A stretch of 64,000 nt of DNA, from the NCBI GenBank assembly GCA_963678705.1, contig OY783204.1:8452654-8516653 (forward strand). The letters run 5' to 3'. The DNA comes from Panorpa germanica (Eukaryota; Arthropoda; Insecta; Mecoptera; Panorpidae). Below are positions 36,031 to 48,800 of the stretch, piece by piece (within the stretch, counting starts at the first letter, position 1; every line of letters begins with the position of its first letter). The notes below the pieces were generated by a model that saw only the letters and a program-made list of their open reading frames with translations, did no database searches and had not been told where the DNA came from. The position numbers and the translations under genes were made by a program.

Positions 36031-36096
36031 TATAAGCGTAGTATTGGTGGTTGACGCACAGGATAGTGCGAAGATGACGACATATAACATCTTCAT

Positions 36097-36679
36097 GTTA
36101 AATTATGTAAAATTCTTAAAATTTGTTAGAAAATTGAAATAGAGCCACTGAGATTAAATCACTTTGAGGACCCGCAGGAAAACACTGAACTTCACTCTAT
36201 CAGAAAATACTCAAGCAGAATAATACACTCGACAAGGGGAAAAGCAATGGAGAGGGCACGCAATTTGTAGAGTGCAGGCAATTAAAATAATATATCAAGC
36301 ATGTCGAGTAATCGAGTAATAATCGTTGCACCCGAATGTCATTTAATGTATTTTAATAAGTTGATGGATTATTTGAGTAAATTACAAAAACAAAACGAAA
36401 AGTGACTGAAACTTTATGCAATAAATATTTAAATTAAAACTATTTTCACGTTCTTTCGGCATTTCTTAATTTGATTGAAGTAGTCAAACCAAAAATGCGT
36501 TATTTATTAAACAATAAATAAGACAGATATAGTTAATTATTACTTTCACAGATGGCACCAGTTGTTTCCGTAAAAAATGCATTTCCTCGTAAATAGTCTT
36601 ATAGAGAGTAATATTGGTTAAAGATTAAGGACACTAGAGATAGAAGAAAGAAGGACAGATACCGAGATTGACTCACACA
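36097..36679 (-). other. 5' flank of the decayed paralogue
   Basis: 36097-36300 matches the DNA upstream of the intact gene's start codon (56462-56720), including a GATTAAATCACTTTGAGGACC block, so the promoter region was duplicated as well. Beyond 36300 I see nothing. Confidence 0.6.
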
Positions 36680-37184
36680 TTGAGCTGAGTGAAGTATTAA
36701 AACTAGTGAAGTATTAAACTAAAAAACAAAATACCTCGGGCATGAAATTACAACAAATGGATTACAACCTAATCCAGATAAGATATCAGCAATTAGTAAT
36801 TTTCCAATCCCTAAAACTGTAACTGAAATAAAGAGTTTTCTCGGACTTTTAGGATATTACAGAAAATTCATTTCACCGATAATGAAAAAAAGGTACAAAA
36901 ATTTTACATGACAATGCCTTTATAAAGAGCTTCGAGACATACAAGAAGATACTAACAAACTTACCCCTCCTTCAGTACCCAGATTTTACTAAACCCTTTC
37001 TACTAACTACAGATGCTAGTAATGTAGCTATAGGCGCTGTACTGAGTCAAGGACCTGTAGGAAGTGATTACGTACGCTTCCCGAACATTAAATTCTAGCG
37101 AGGAACGCTACTCAACCACAGAAAGAGAACAATTTGGCAGTTGTCTGGGCTACGAAACATTTTAGACGTTACCTATATGGACGA

Positions 37185-37529
37185 TGTTATACAAATAATA
37201 TCGTGATTCTCGATGTAACTCAAAAAACCACAATGTTAAATAAATTTGATTGTTCCTAGCCAAATAATACACGAAAAACCAAATGTTTTTGCAAATTTGA
37301 TATTATTAATTTACACTTCTTTATATGTTAGTGGACTGTATATTTATTAGGAATTCACAGAAGAAACACACTATTTAGTAACTTAATGATTTATTTGAGA
37401 TTTAGTAGAAAAAGCACGTGTAGAAAATAACAATGTATATAATTTATTGTTAGTTTAGACTCTTAAATGTAGAGAAAACCTGTCTCGTTCATGGTCGAAA
37501 GTCAAAGGACCGTTGCCATGACGGATACG
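37185..37529 (-). repeat. LTR (3') of the BEL/Pao element
   Basis: Nearly matches 40600-40935 over its whole length (for example CGTGATTCTCGATGTAACTC and CTGTCTCGTTCATGGTCG in the same order). The outer border is uncertain by a few bases. Confidence 0.85.
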
Positions 37530-37829
37530 TAACGTCTCCTGGCGCTCAAAATAGCGCCATTTCTTACTCCGGTAATCAATTACACTTTAGGTTTGTTGTT
37601 AGGTTGACTACCGATAGTGAGAATGCAATGCATTTATGTTTTCTTTAGTAGCTATGTCTAAATCTTGAAGTTAAAGAAATTTGCAAACATCCTGGCCGCT
37701 ATGAAACGGTTCCTATTATTTATATTAATTTAGTTTCATATTATTCAAGATGGGAATTATTCGAGATCTGGAAATTGTAAGTGGCAGATATTTTAAATAG
37801 CCCGTTGACGGGTCCCTTCTGGAGTCTTG

Positions 37830-38830
37830 ATAGAAACTACTCGTACGATTTTATCCTTTCCAGGGTGCTGCTGCAGGGTACCAGTACTCTGCCTGTGGTC
37901 CATTTGTGAGTGGGGGCGTTTTCATCATTTAAAACTACCAAATCGCCAAGCTGTGGAACTCGTGGTTGTCCATGCTGTCTGTGGAGTATGCGCTGTACGA
38001 CGGCACGCTGTTGGAGTGTGTTCTAATATTTTTTGTGCCAGCGGTTCCAAAATGTCGTTCTCATCTGTTGAATAATATTGAAGGCAGTTAACCTGGTTTT
38101 AACTGGTGTGTCCCCTGCAGTTCCCAAAGTGGAAACTGAAGGTCGACAAATTAGAAAATGTTCAGGACAGAGAGAATACAGCTCATTAGGATTAGTAGAA
38201 GGGGCAGTAAGAGGTCTTGAAATTATAATTGATTCTATTTGAGTCAAAACTGTATATAGATGCTCAAAAGTTAAATTTGAATTATGCATCATACGTAGGA
38301 AGTGATGTTTGACCGATTTTACCGCAGCTTTCCACAGACCCCCATGATGTGGTGATCGTGGAGGTATAAATTTTCAAGCAATTCCGCGAGATTCTACAAT
38401 AGTACATACATTATTTTGAAATGATGTATCTGATAATAGCTGACCTAATTCTCTCAGATAATTTATAGCACCTACAAAATTTGTTCTATTGACAGAAAAT
38501 ACTTGTGTACTTAAATACGTGCTATGAATCGTTGAAATGATAACAGGAGAGCTTGTGTAGTAAGATCTGTTAACAATTCAAAATGTACGGATTTAGTAGT
38601 AAAACAAACAAATAATGCTATGTAAGACTTAAATAATTTACATTTTTTACCGTATCTATTTTTGATCATTACTGGACCTGCGTAATCAATACCTGTCGTA
38701 CTTACCAGGTAAACTGCTCTTATGCGTGCAGCTGGTAAATCACCTAATGGTGCATAATAAGAAGTGGGTTTGTGTTTCATACAAATTATGCATTCTTTGG
38801 TGATTTGCTTAGCAAGTGTGCGCCCTGAGA
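37830..38830 (-). pseudogene. BEL/Pao integrase fragments
   Basis: Minus-strand frames 38780-38511 (TTGIDYAGPV, ALFVCFTTKSVHFEL) and 38292-38023 (LTQIESIIISRPL, then an HFLI block) hold the first catalytic region and the later core of a Pao integrase. A piece at about 37990-37830 (PGKDKIVRVVSIKT) is its C-terminal module. Frame shifts separate them. Confidence 0.85.
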
Positions 38831-39696
38831 TAGGTCAATATTTTTCTCTAATAGAACATAATAGTCACTAAGGACCTGGGTGTAAACATTCTAAATGTTT
38901 TGCTTTCATAATCAATTTGGTGATCGCGTGTGCCTTGGGTAAAAGAATTGGGTGTTTAAAATTTTATGCAATGTCTGAATGTTTTAGTATTCCGCCTACT
39001 CTAATTAGCCCAAGCGTGTTATTAAAAGGTTATAAGAAATGCAAATTACTACTGTTACTAACTGATTGTCCCTTGTGCAACAATGTCAGTTTTTAACAGA
39101 ATTCTTTTTCCTGTGCTACACGAATTAATTTGTTAGTAGCTATTTCTAATTCAACAGAAATTATAACACCTGTACTTCTGTTGCCTCGCAGTGTACAAGC
39201 ATTATTTTTAAACCGTAAACAATAGGTTGCGATTCGAACGAGCCTATTTAGATTTAAATATCTTGTAAATATGTCATGTACCGTCTTGGTATGTGCGTTA
39301 TTATTAACAGGAGGTTTGACTTCGAGTAAATCTAATATTTATAACTCGCTTGGGATTGGCCAGTTTGTCGGAATTGTTTAATTCCAATAGTTTAGCCCTT
39401 TGTGTTATAAAGTTTATCCCGATCCCCCCATCCCAATCATCGCGCAAGTCACTATCCAATTTTTATGTCATAAGATAAACAAACAATACATTTGATTTGT
39501 TCACTGATTCACCTAATGTGGTCAGAGAACACATGTGGCTTTGTGGCTGAGTTACCGGGCGCAGCTGATAAATTAACTAAAGCCTTAATGTGATAGTTTG
39601 TTGCTAACCGTTTATTTTCAAATCGTGTAATAACTAGATACCACGCTTCTAAATGATAGACGTTAATGATGATTTTAAATAATAAAACTTATGGAG

Positions 39697-40080
39697 TTAT
39701 TTTTGTGTATCATTGAGATATAGATCTCTGAAACACGGCCATTCAGATATATCACCATTAAATGTTGGTAACTTCAATTTCGGTAAATGAGAATTATTAA
39801 CAAAAGAAGAATTTCCCGATTTAATAGACAGCTGCTCTAAATCGTTGAGACTTAAAGTACTATTTTTTGCTAAAAATCTTTTTGCCATACTAACAGCATT
39901 GCACGATTTTTCTTCAAAATCATCCCAAATGTCTAGATCAGTTATATCTGCAAAGCTCAATAAATTCATTTTGAAGTCAGTCAATGTAGGTAATCTTTCT
40001 AACTTCGTTTGAATTTTAAAGAAATCGTTTTCCGATATATTCTCTTTATCTAACTTATTTAAATAACTTAAAAATTGCTA
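39697..40080 (-). pseudogene. BEL/Pao Gag fragment
   Basis: The minus-strand frame 39984-39697 ends with LPKLKLPTFNGDISEWPCF, a block characteristic of the DUF1759 Gag region of BEL/Pao elements. Preceding codons up to about 40080 are in broken frame. The protein stops after FRDLY where the deletion begins. Confidence 0.85.
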
Positions 40081-40599
40081 TTGATCTTATCATCAATTTT
40101 TGTTCTAATAATTGAGATGAGTTATAGATTTTAATTTATTTAGCTTAATGAAATTAACTGAACTAAACTTGATTTTCTGAAATGCTATAAAATACCTTAA
40201 CAATAAACAATCTAGGACTCTCTGTAACTTCGTAAGATCCGTTTACTTAAAATATTTTATAACAAGACGTAATGATGCCGAATTACCTTCTATAATTTTT
40301 TGAATACGTGTTTCAAAACGTGTATTACACATGTACATTTTCTGAACATTGCTTAGAACATAAATTACATTATTCTTTTAACCTAAGTACTGTATAGCAT
40401 ATATTACGAATATCAAACAGAATCAATTAAAACATGGATATTTAAATAATATGGAATAATTAAAAGAATATGGACTTACTTCAAAATGGCGTCGCTCATG
40501 GCGATGACGCTGCATTCTCCTATTACGCCGTCTCTTGTGAATTCTTACCTCGTGGAATCAACACGCTGTGTTAAAATATCTGGCTCGATTGGACCAAAA

Positions 40600-40935
40600 T
40601 GTTATACAAAAAATATCGTGATTCTCGATGTAACTCAAAAAACCACAATGTTTAGTCAATTTTACTGTTCCTAGTCGAATAAAACCAAATGTTTTTGCAA
40701 ACTTGATATTATTAATTTACACATCTATATATGTTAGTAAACTGTATATTTATTAGGAATTCACAGAAGAAACACACTATTTAGTAACAAAATGATTTAT
40801 TTGAAATAAGTAGAAAAAGAACGTGTACAAAATAACAATGTACATAATTTGTTGTTAATTTAGACTCCTAAATGTAGAGAACAACCTGTCTCGTTCATGG
40901 TCGAAAGTAAAAGGACCGTTGTTATGACGGATACG
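40600..40935 (-). repeat. LTR (5') of the BEL/Pao element
   Basis: Partner of 37185-37529. It lies upstream of the Gag remnant in the minus-strand sense, next to the putative primer-binding site. Confidence 0.85.
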
Positions 40936-41445
40936 AACTTCAACGGATATACTAAATGATAATACCCTAAATACACCTCAACCATCAATCCTTGAAGACT
41001 TTGATTATAATTTACAAGACGATATCATCGAAACAGTAACACTTAGTGAAGACTCTTCAGAAGAGGATAGGAACGAACACGAGACACAAACATTGCAAAC
41101 AGTACATTCACAAGAAGATAGTGTTACCGGTCAGTGGAGACCCTTTAGATAATACATCTTATCAACTGATTATAATTTCCACGAATGCACCTACAAAACC
41201 TGTAAAAATAACTAAATGTGACGGAAATAGAATAAAAACAGCTGAAGTCTTACTCGACAAACTTGATCGAGATCTAATAGTCATACTGAAAAAACATTGT
41301 ACACCTGATGTAAACACTTATGTATTCACAAACGACGAAATGTGTAAAATCCTTTGCAAAATTAAAATTCATCATTTTAAGAATTTAAATTTATTTAGAG
41401 GTGTAAAAAGAGTAGATTACTTTTTGAGTTGGGTTTTATAGAGAG

Positions 41446-42856
41446 TGCTGGATAAGAAACATGAAACATGTATAAGTAGCCCAATTTGTAAATCATAGGG
41501 CTTTGAAAAATCGTCAGAACTTAACAGACGTCAGGTAAGCAGTTACAAAATTAGACCCTTAGTGTTTAATCCATTATTTATTTAATCTCAGTTCTTGCTC
41601 ATTGTCACCCTGGTTAATCATTGACTCAACCCATCTGATACCTGATCTAATAATGTAAATTAGATTTATTTACAACTGTCTCGCGCACTACACAACTTAA
41701 TTGATATTATGAATTGGTAAAGAACGTTAAATAAAATAAATGACTTATGGCTCTTTGAGTTGCGTGACGTACTGACGTCAAGATATCAAATATCGACTTC
41801 TTTAATAAAATACAAATTTAAATTATTTTGAATTCAAATTTAAAAGCATTTCTTTTATTCTAAAATATCATAATATGTCATTTGGTTGGTAGATTGCTCT
41901 TTTACCGACGCCGTACCTAGAATTGTGAACTATTTTTTAATTTGTATAAAACTGTACTATATATTGATAAAAATGACTATTACAATATAAGAGGAGATAT
42001 TGGCAACTGAAATAAATATTTCTGTTCCTTTCATTAATTGCTACGATTCTTACGTCGTTTTCAATTATGATTTTAGTGGTAGTACGAACCATCACTGCAT
42101 TTAGTAAATATTCAAACCTTTTCTTTTATATTTCTTGAGTTGCACATTTTGATAACATACAAGTTATTTAAGTAATTAATAAATATATGTACCTAAGCAA
42201 GATATTGATTTAATATTTTATAACTATGTTGTGAATGTTTAAGGGTCGTTTTTAATTCTTTATTGAAATATTGGTTAATAAACGTAAATAACGTTTTTAT
42301 TTTTTTTAAATAAATCTATTTAAAGTTTGAATTTTGTATTAATGTGTAATATTTCATTGTTATCCTAGTAGAAAGATTGCTATCCTGAAGCTCTAGAAAT
42401 GACTTAGAAGTTTCTATTACCAACGACTGTCAATCGAAGTCCTCTTCCATTATTTTGATGTAAATCAAAAGAAAAAATTCTATAAACAATGCTTAGGGAC
42501 AATAACCTAACAGTAAAATCGAAAAAAAGAAGAACTAAGGGATTGCATTGCTAATAATCGATAAAGAGAAATAATATTTACACTTTTTAAAATTGGCGCC
42601 AAAATATTTAAAATACTTTCGTGGCTTTTTTATATTAACACACATTTTATGTTTCTAGTCAATTTATATTTTTATAGTCGTGTTTTTTATAATTTATTTA
42701 TTTATATATTTAAATACAATATATTTTCTAGAAATAGAGAGAGCGAAACCGATAAGGAGAGGGAGAGAGAAAGAGAAAGAGAAAAGGTAATAATTTCTGT
42801 TAACTAAAATAATTATTCTAAGCGGTACTTGTTTTTGAAGCCCCGTTACACTCTGA
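41446..42856. other. 3' flank of the fusion gene, no gene seen
   Basis: AT-rich. On the minus strand AATAAA signals near 42693-42710 lie about 150 bases after the stop of the fusion gene and may be its polyadenylation site. A GA-rich simple repeat lies at 42735-42785. Confidence 0.5.
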
Positions 42857-45800
42857 TCATTTTCTTCTGATCAGCATCCGCGTAGTTTTCAAGGCGCGGT
42901 TTTGGCCAAAGTAGTACCGCCAGAACACTGACTTTTCATCAGACACAGCCGTGTTGTTGTACCGACCGTTTAAATTGCTGCAAGTAAAACACAACGTTAG
43001 AATAGTATCAACACATAAACAGAGGGTGAACATAAATGATCCATTTTCCAGGTTTACCAACTGACAACAACTGAATGTTGCCATGAACTCTGCACTTAAA
43101 TATATTTTAGTCAATTCACTGAAAATCATAAAGTACAAAATCTTAATCCGCAGCAAAGCGGTGTGAGTTTCATTGGGCTGTTGCATATTTTATATTTCAT
43201 CTAATAAAACTGCTTTTCGCACCCGATAAACAAAAATATAAATTTAGGTCAAACAAATATTTTTCCTAATGTAATCTGACAGTAAATATAGAAGTTAGTA
43301 TCACAACGCAACTACCTTAATTATTGCAAAAGTCCTAAAATACTTTACTAGTTAAATAGTATAAATTTGATAAAAGTTTGAATATTTAACGGATTCATAT
43401 TCTTTAACTGCCACGGGGAAAATGCTGTAACATGAAAACGAATAATTGTGTATTTTGTGACAGAACTCGTAGCGCCGGAGTATAAATAAGTATATCCGTG
43501 GTCTAGAGATAATAAGCCTTAGCCCGGGCATCCGATGAGTTGGCACCACTACACTGTAGAGGACCGTCACGACACGCGTCATATGACGCAGGAGCAGGTG
43601 GATATAGTTACCTGACCATACAATTCTTGTACCACCAGGCTCCATGATGTTTCTCAGCACAGTTACCCGACCACGTGTCCTGATCCTTATCAAACGTAGA
43701 GAACTTCATTCCGTTCAGGTTGTAACTGTATGTCATTGAGTCGCCTAAAACAATAACAAGAACACTGCGGTACAAATTAACAATCAACTGGTCACACACA
43801 ACAACAACCACCCGTTGTTAAAACGTTCATGACGGGACATGGCGACTATTTTACAACCAATAGACAACGGCGAAACAAAACATAAAACTTCCTGTTGTTT
43901 TTAAAATCAAATAATTTAAATTTGCTACAAAAGTAAAGCGTTAAGTTTATTTGTTATCAACTTCTAATACCCAGTGTTGCCCGGTTTGTCTAGTTATGTA
44001 ACGAGGACATAATTATAAAACAATTGGTTTATGAATTATTTTCTATTAGTTTCTTTAATATTTTATATATTGAAATAGAAGTCTGTGGAATAATAAGTAA
44101 TCGATTTTATTTATCTTGTTGATCACATTTATATTATCATAACTTTATGCATTACTTTGGTGTATTAGAGTGATGTCAGTTCATAGAAGGGAAGAGGGTT
44201 TGAAACTGACATTTATGTAAATGTTGATCACTTTAACGTCTATTGGAGAAAAAGGACTTTTTTAATTGTTAATTTTTCATTAATCTTTATAAAATTAATA
44301 TTTTAAACAAACATTGTGATCTAATATTGCAATATTCCATTAATACCTACTTGAAAATAGAAAGTAAACGATTAAATTTTATTAAAATTAATAATAGCCT
44401 AAAAGGTTGCGTATGGAACAAATAAATCATGTAATGAGGGAATGACTATGTTAGAAGTCCTTACTCATTAACTCAAAATTCCTTACACTTAATGTCTTTA
44501 ATTCAAAATTCGTATTTCTAACTTATTCATCATCGTGGTAATATAGAATGCTGAAATTAAAAATCACCTAAACAAAAGCTTATGTGGGGAACATTGCACT
44601 ATTTATTTACTATGCTGTTTAATATAAAAATTAAAGTTTATTACTTGCAATAATTTTAAGAAACGTATCATCTATGGTGTCTGTAGCTAAATTCCCTCTC
44701 CTTAATATAAAATTAGCTAAAGAGATCAAGTTAGATAACCAAAAACAGTTAAAAGTAAAAAAATTAAATGGTAAAAGGAAATTATCAGGAAGAATTAAAA
44801 GGAAGAATTAAAATGGAATTATTACGAAGAAAAATAAAAGAAGCTGAGAATTAAATCATAATTTACAAGACGATATCATCGAAGCAATGTAAACAACAAG
44901 AATCAAACACTTAGTAAAGATTCTTCAGGAGAGGATAGGAACCAACACAAAAAACAAACATTGCAAACAGTACATTTACAAGAAAAAAATGTTAAAGTAA
45001 TACCGATCAGTGAAGACCATTTAAACACTTAGTATAATCAACTGATTATAATTCCCAACAACATCGACAACACCTACAAAACCTGTAAAAATAACTAAAT
45101 GTGACGGAAATATAATAACAACGTCAAGTCAAGTCAGAAGTCTTAGTCAACAACTTTGAACGAGATCTAATATTCATACTAATAATAAATATTGTACACC
45201 TGATGTTAACACCTATATATTAACAAATACATTTGTACATGTTAGGAATATAAAGTTATTTAGATGTGTAAAAAGAGTTGATTTTATTTTGGACTTAAAT
45301 GATTGTACATATAAAATACAATAACTTAAAACTACTTATAATGCACACTAAAACTACGATATCACAAATAAAAGTCAGATATACATGGAAAGGACTGAAG
45401 AAAAACGTTACTGAATATATCAATCAATGTGACATTTGTAAAACAGCTAAGTGTCAACCTCAACCTAATAAACCCCTTATGAATTACCTGATATACCAAT
45501 ACGTTAAATGGATAAATTACATATTAACACATTCAGTATTAAAGAAAAACCATATCTTAATAACCATTGACAGATTCCTAAAATATAGACAAGCTATAAG
45601 AATCTTAAACAAATCCGCTACAGAGGTCAGTAAACATCTCATTATTTTTTTATATTTATTTACTTATTTGCCTTGACTTTCTTTCGTCATAGCCACCATC
45701 AAACTTTTTTTTTTACATCTAATTAATTTTATACATATAATTTATAATTCAATTTTACAGTTCTCAGTAATTAAAATTTTATATGTTACTCTAATATGTA

Positions 45801-48800
45801 TGCTCCTGTATTATATTTATAATTTCGATATGTTTTTCTTTTTCCTCTTTCTATATGTTCAAATATAGAAAATTTATTTGAATCCGTCATGAATCTATTC
45901 CTGTCATCATTTTTATTTTCACTAAAATTTTGTGATACTAATAATTCAGGGTTGTATTGAATGGACCTCTGAGAATTATTTTCTGTTTGTTCCTCGTCAT
46001 TATCTTTTTCATTTTTTCTGTAATTGTTCCTTGAATTATAAGTTCTAGGTGTAGAATTTGTAATATAATTAATGAAACTTTGTTCTTTCTCATTCTATTT
46101 AGTTTCTATTTTATTATCATTTATATTATTTAGCTTTTTAATATTTTTCGTTTTACAGTTTCTATCTAAATATGTTCTTTTACTAATGGGTGCTGGCTTA
46201 TATGTTGGTATACTATTTTCACAACTTGTTAAATTTTAAGGAAAGTCCTTTTCATAATTCAATAATAACATATATCAAATCTATTTTTTGTAGTTACAGC
46301 ATACGAATTTTTGTTTTTTAAAATTTGAGGTATTTCAATAGCGGCTTCTTAATAACTAAGATTTCTGTTTCCCATTAAAATTTTTATTTCTTGTTGCCTT
46401 TTTCTTACTTTGCAATTTTTATCAGTCGCATCATGTTCTTCATCACAATTTACACATTTTATAATTTCATTTTTACATAAATTTAGCGTGTTCATTTGAA
46501 CCACATTTGCTACATCTACTTTTTCCTCTACATTGATTGGCCGTATGGTTATATCTTAAACATTTATAACATTGTTTAGTCGTTTTAATAAATGGTTCAC
46601 AGGGTAATTTAGCATTCCAAATATAAATATATTGTGGTAGATTTTGACCTTCAAAGAAAATGACTATATTTCTAGAGTCCTCATATTTAATTTAATCTTT
46701 AACTTTCTCTCTCCTTCTTAATTTCCTTATGGAGTGAATTTTATGAGGGTATATATATATGTTTTCTTTTAATTCTTCATCCGAAAATTCAATATCTACA
46801 TTTTTGATAATTCCGATTCTTGTAGTCCAAAACATTGGTATAGACATATCAACTCCTGATGTTTTCTTGTTATTTAATTTCACTAGCATATTAGCTGATA
46901 TAGCATTTTTACATTCAGCCATCATCCTATTTTTCCCTATTTTCTTTATTTCTGTAATATCTTTTCCAAATTCTGAATGATATAACATTTTTGCTGTTTT
47001 TAGAGTACTTATCCCGTATTTTTCATTTGGTGTATTTTTATTTTGAATCATCATTTTATAGGAAGATAAAGATAAATTATCTTCATTGTATAAATTTATA
47101 TTGGGGTCAACTCCCACTTACCCCTCAGAATTTAAATTCATTTTATAAATTCAGAAAAATTTGAATATTAAAATATTATTAATTTGAATAATGCAATTTT
47201 ACTTTAAATTTACTTTTTAATTAATTTATGTGGGGTTATTTTTTAAAGATTAGTTTTAAGTTAATATAATTAGTTTTAAGAAATAGTAAGAAACCTGTAA
47301 ACTAGGGTAAAGATCTTTGCTATGAACGGGGTATATTTAAATGTTAAATAAACTGGTGGCAGACCCTATAGCCGTTCACTGCAACATGCTTAGCAGTTCG
47401 CTTACGGTGTCCAGCGCACGCCTGAGAGAACGTAGCTTAAGAACTGTTCGCTAACTATGAACGTGATGACACGTCATCAGGGCGTTGGCTTATACGTACT
47501 GTATTAGTAGTCAGAAAGCTAATGGCGATAGAATTATACTAGGTGTATATGGTCGTTGTTATGTGAATTAAATCCAGTAAAATTTATTACTAGGTGTAAT
47601 ATTTTTGTTATTGTGATTTTCGTTAATGTTGGAGTTGTGCAACAAATGTAATGTTAAATACTAGGTTGTATTATCATTAAGAATATTGTGTTGTTAACTT
47701 TGAACAATTGTAATGGCGTATTACGGGTGTAATGCAAAAACATTGAAAGAACTATATTGTATTTTAATCAAGTGTTATTTTCGTGTGAATTTAATTACGA
47801 TTAATTCGCTTTATTCAGATGTAATTGTATAATTTTGTGTAAATATTTTGTGTAAATATTAAATGAACTATCAATATCCAAATCATGTGTTTGCTCGTAT
47901 AAAAGAAACTATGTTGTTATGTTATACTGCAAATTGATCGTCACAACGGATAGTTGTAGAAAGTAACCTACAAATTGGAATATCAACCGGAATATATTTG
48001 GATGGTTAGAGGATCTACTCTACAAATTGAGGCTCATGTGGATTGAATAGTTCTAGGCTGCATAATAGAATCTCAACAGGTGGTTGTATATTCTAACCTG
48101 CAAAGCGGAGTCTGAACCGTGATGGTATTAGATTCAAAAACTACTAATGTAGATGATAAAAAGTCTACATTTATATATATTTTGTTATTAATAATAATTC
48201 AATTAAATTATTTTAAGGAAAGAGACAAAACACGTCTATCACGTATCGAATGACTACTCGATCAAACATCTCATTAAATATTTCTTACATCATAGAATAC
48301 CGGCGCACATTTCTTTTGACAATGGAGAAGAATTTAATTTTTTTGTTATAAATAATATACTAATATTCCATAAGATATGCTATATGTGAACTATACTGTA
48401 CCATTTTATCACGAAGGAAATTCAAATGTTAAAAGCATGCATTCTAATTTAATAGAAATGCATAAAATACTAAAACTTCAACATCCTAATGATGATACTG
48501 AAACCCTTATGACATATGCTATTACCGCTTATAACTCAACCTCGTACTAGTAGTACTAAGTTAACACCATATGAAGTTTTAACATGAAACCTAGGAAACA
48601 CAAGAATATTACACTAAGCCATGACATTAGGCACAACTACATAAAAGAAAACACCCAAATCATATAGATGCAAATCCGTAAGACTTTATGTAAAAATAAG
48701 AAATATATTATTTAAAAACGAAATGAAACAAGGAAACATTCAAAATATAAAATTAATGAATTAGTATTTATTAAAAATATTCACTTGAAAATGTAAAAAC

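Larger units (their letters stand above)
26393..36096 (-). pseudogene. Decayed paralogue of the protease-homologue/FReD gene
   Basis: Exon-by-exon homology to the gene at 42857-56461, in the same orientation. Exon 1 (36096-36037) has an open 20-codon signal peptide but the donor GT is now CT. Exon 2 (31615-31468) is open, Ser/Thr-rich and 30 nt longer. Exon 3 (27115-26989) is open, lacks seven codons, and keeps TYC where trypsins have AHC. Exon 4 (about 26930-26822) has lost its acceptor and has an in-frame TAG. Exon 6 remnant lies at about 26830-26680. Exons 5, 7 and the whole FReD part are missing. A DNA transposon sits in intron 2 and a LINE in intron 1. Introns align too, so this is a segmental duplication, not a retrocopy. 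Confidence 0.88.
37185..40935 (-). mobile_element. BEL/Pao LTR retrotransposon, internally deleted
   Basis: Two similar LTR-like repeats flank it (37185 to about 37529 and 40600 to about 40935), both opening TGTTATACAAA on the plus strand and ending near ATGACGGATACG. On the minus strand a TGGTCCAATCG sequence just inside the right repeat may be the primer site. Gag (DUF1759-like) and integrase pieces lie inside; protease and most RT are gone. The total of 3.75 kb is far below the usual 6-7 kb. A possible ACGA target duplication is at 37181 and 40933. Confidence 0.8.
36680..41445 (+). mobile_element. Gypsy/errantivirus relic, split by a BEL/Pao element
   Basis: Plus-strand broken frames at 36720-37184 show the RT thumb and RNase H start ([12 protein letters not shown]-like, LLQYPDFTKPFLLTTDASN, AIGAVLSQGP, then YLYG). 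After the BEL/Pao element, frames at 40936-41445 (such as 41046-41441) correspond to the spacer between RNase H and integrase. Every segment has shifts or stops. No LTR of this copy is visible. It belongs to the same broad group as the provirus at 5068-23051 but is much older. Confidence 0.75.
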
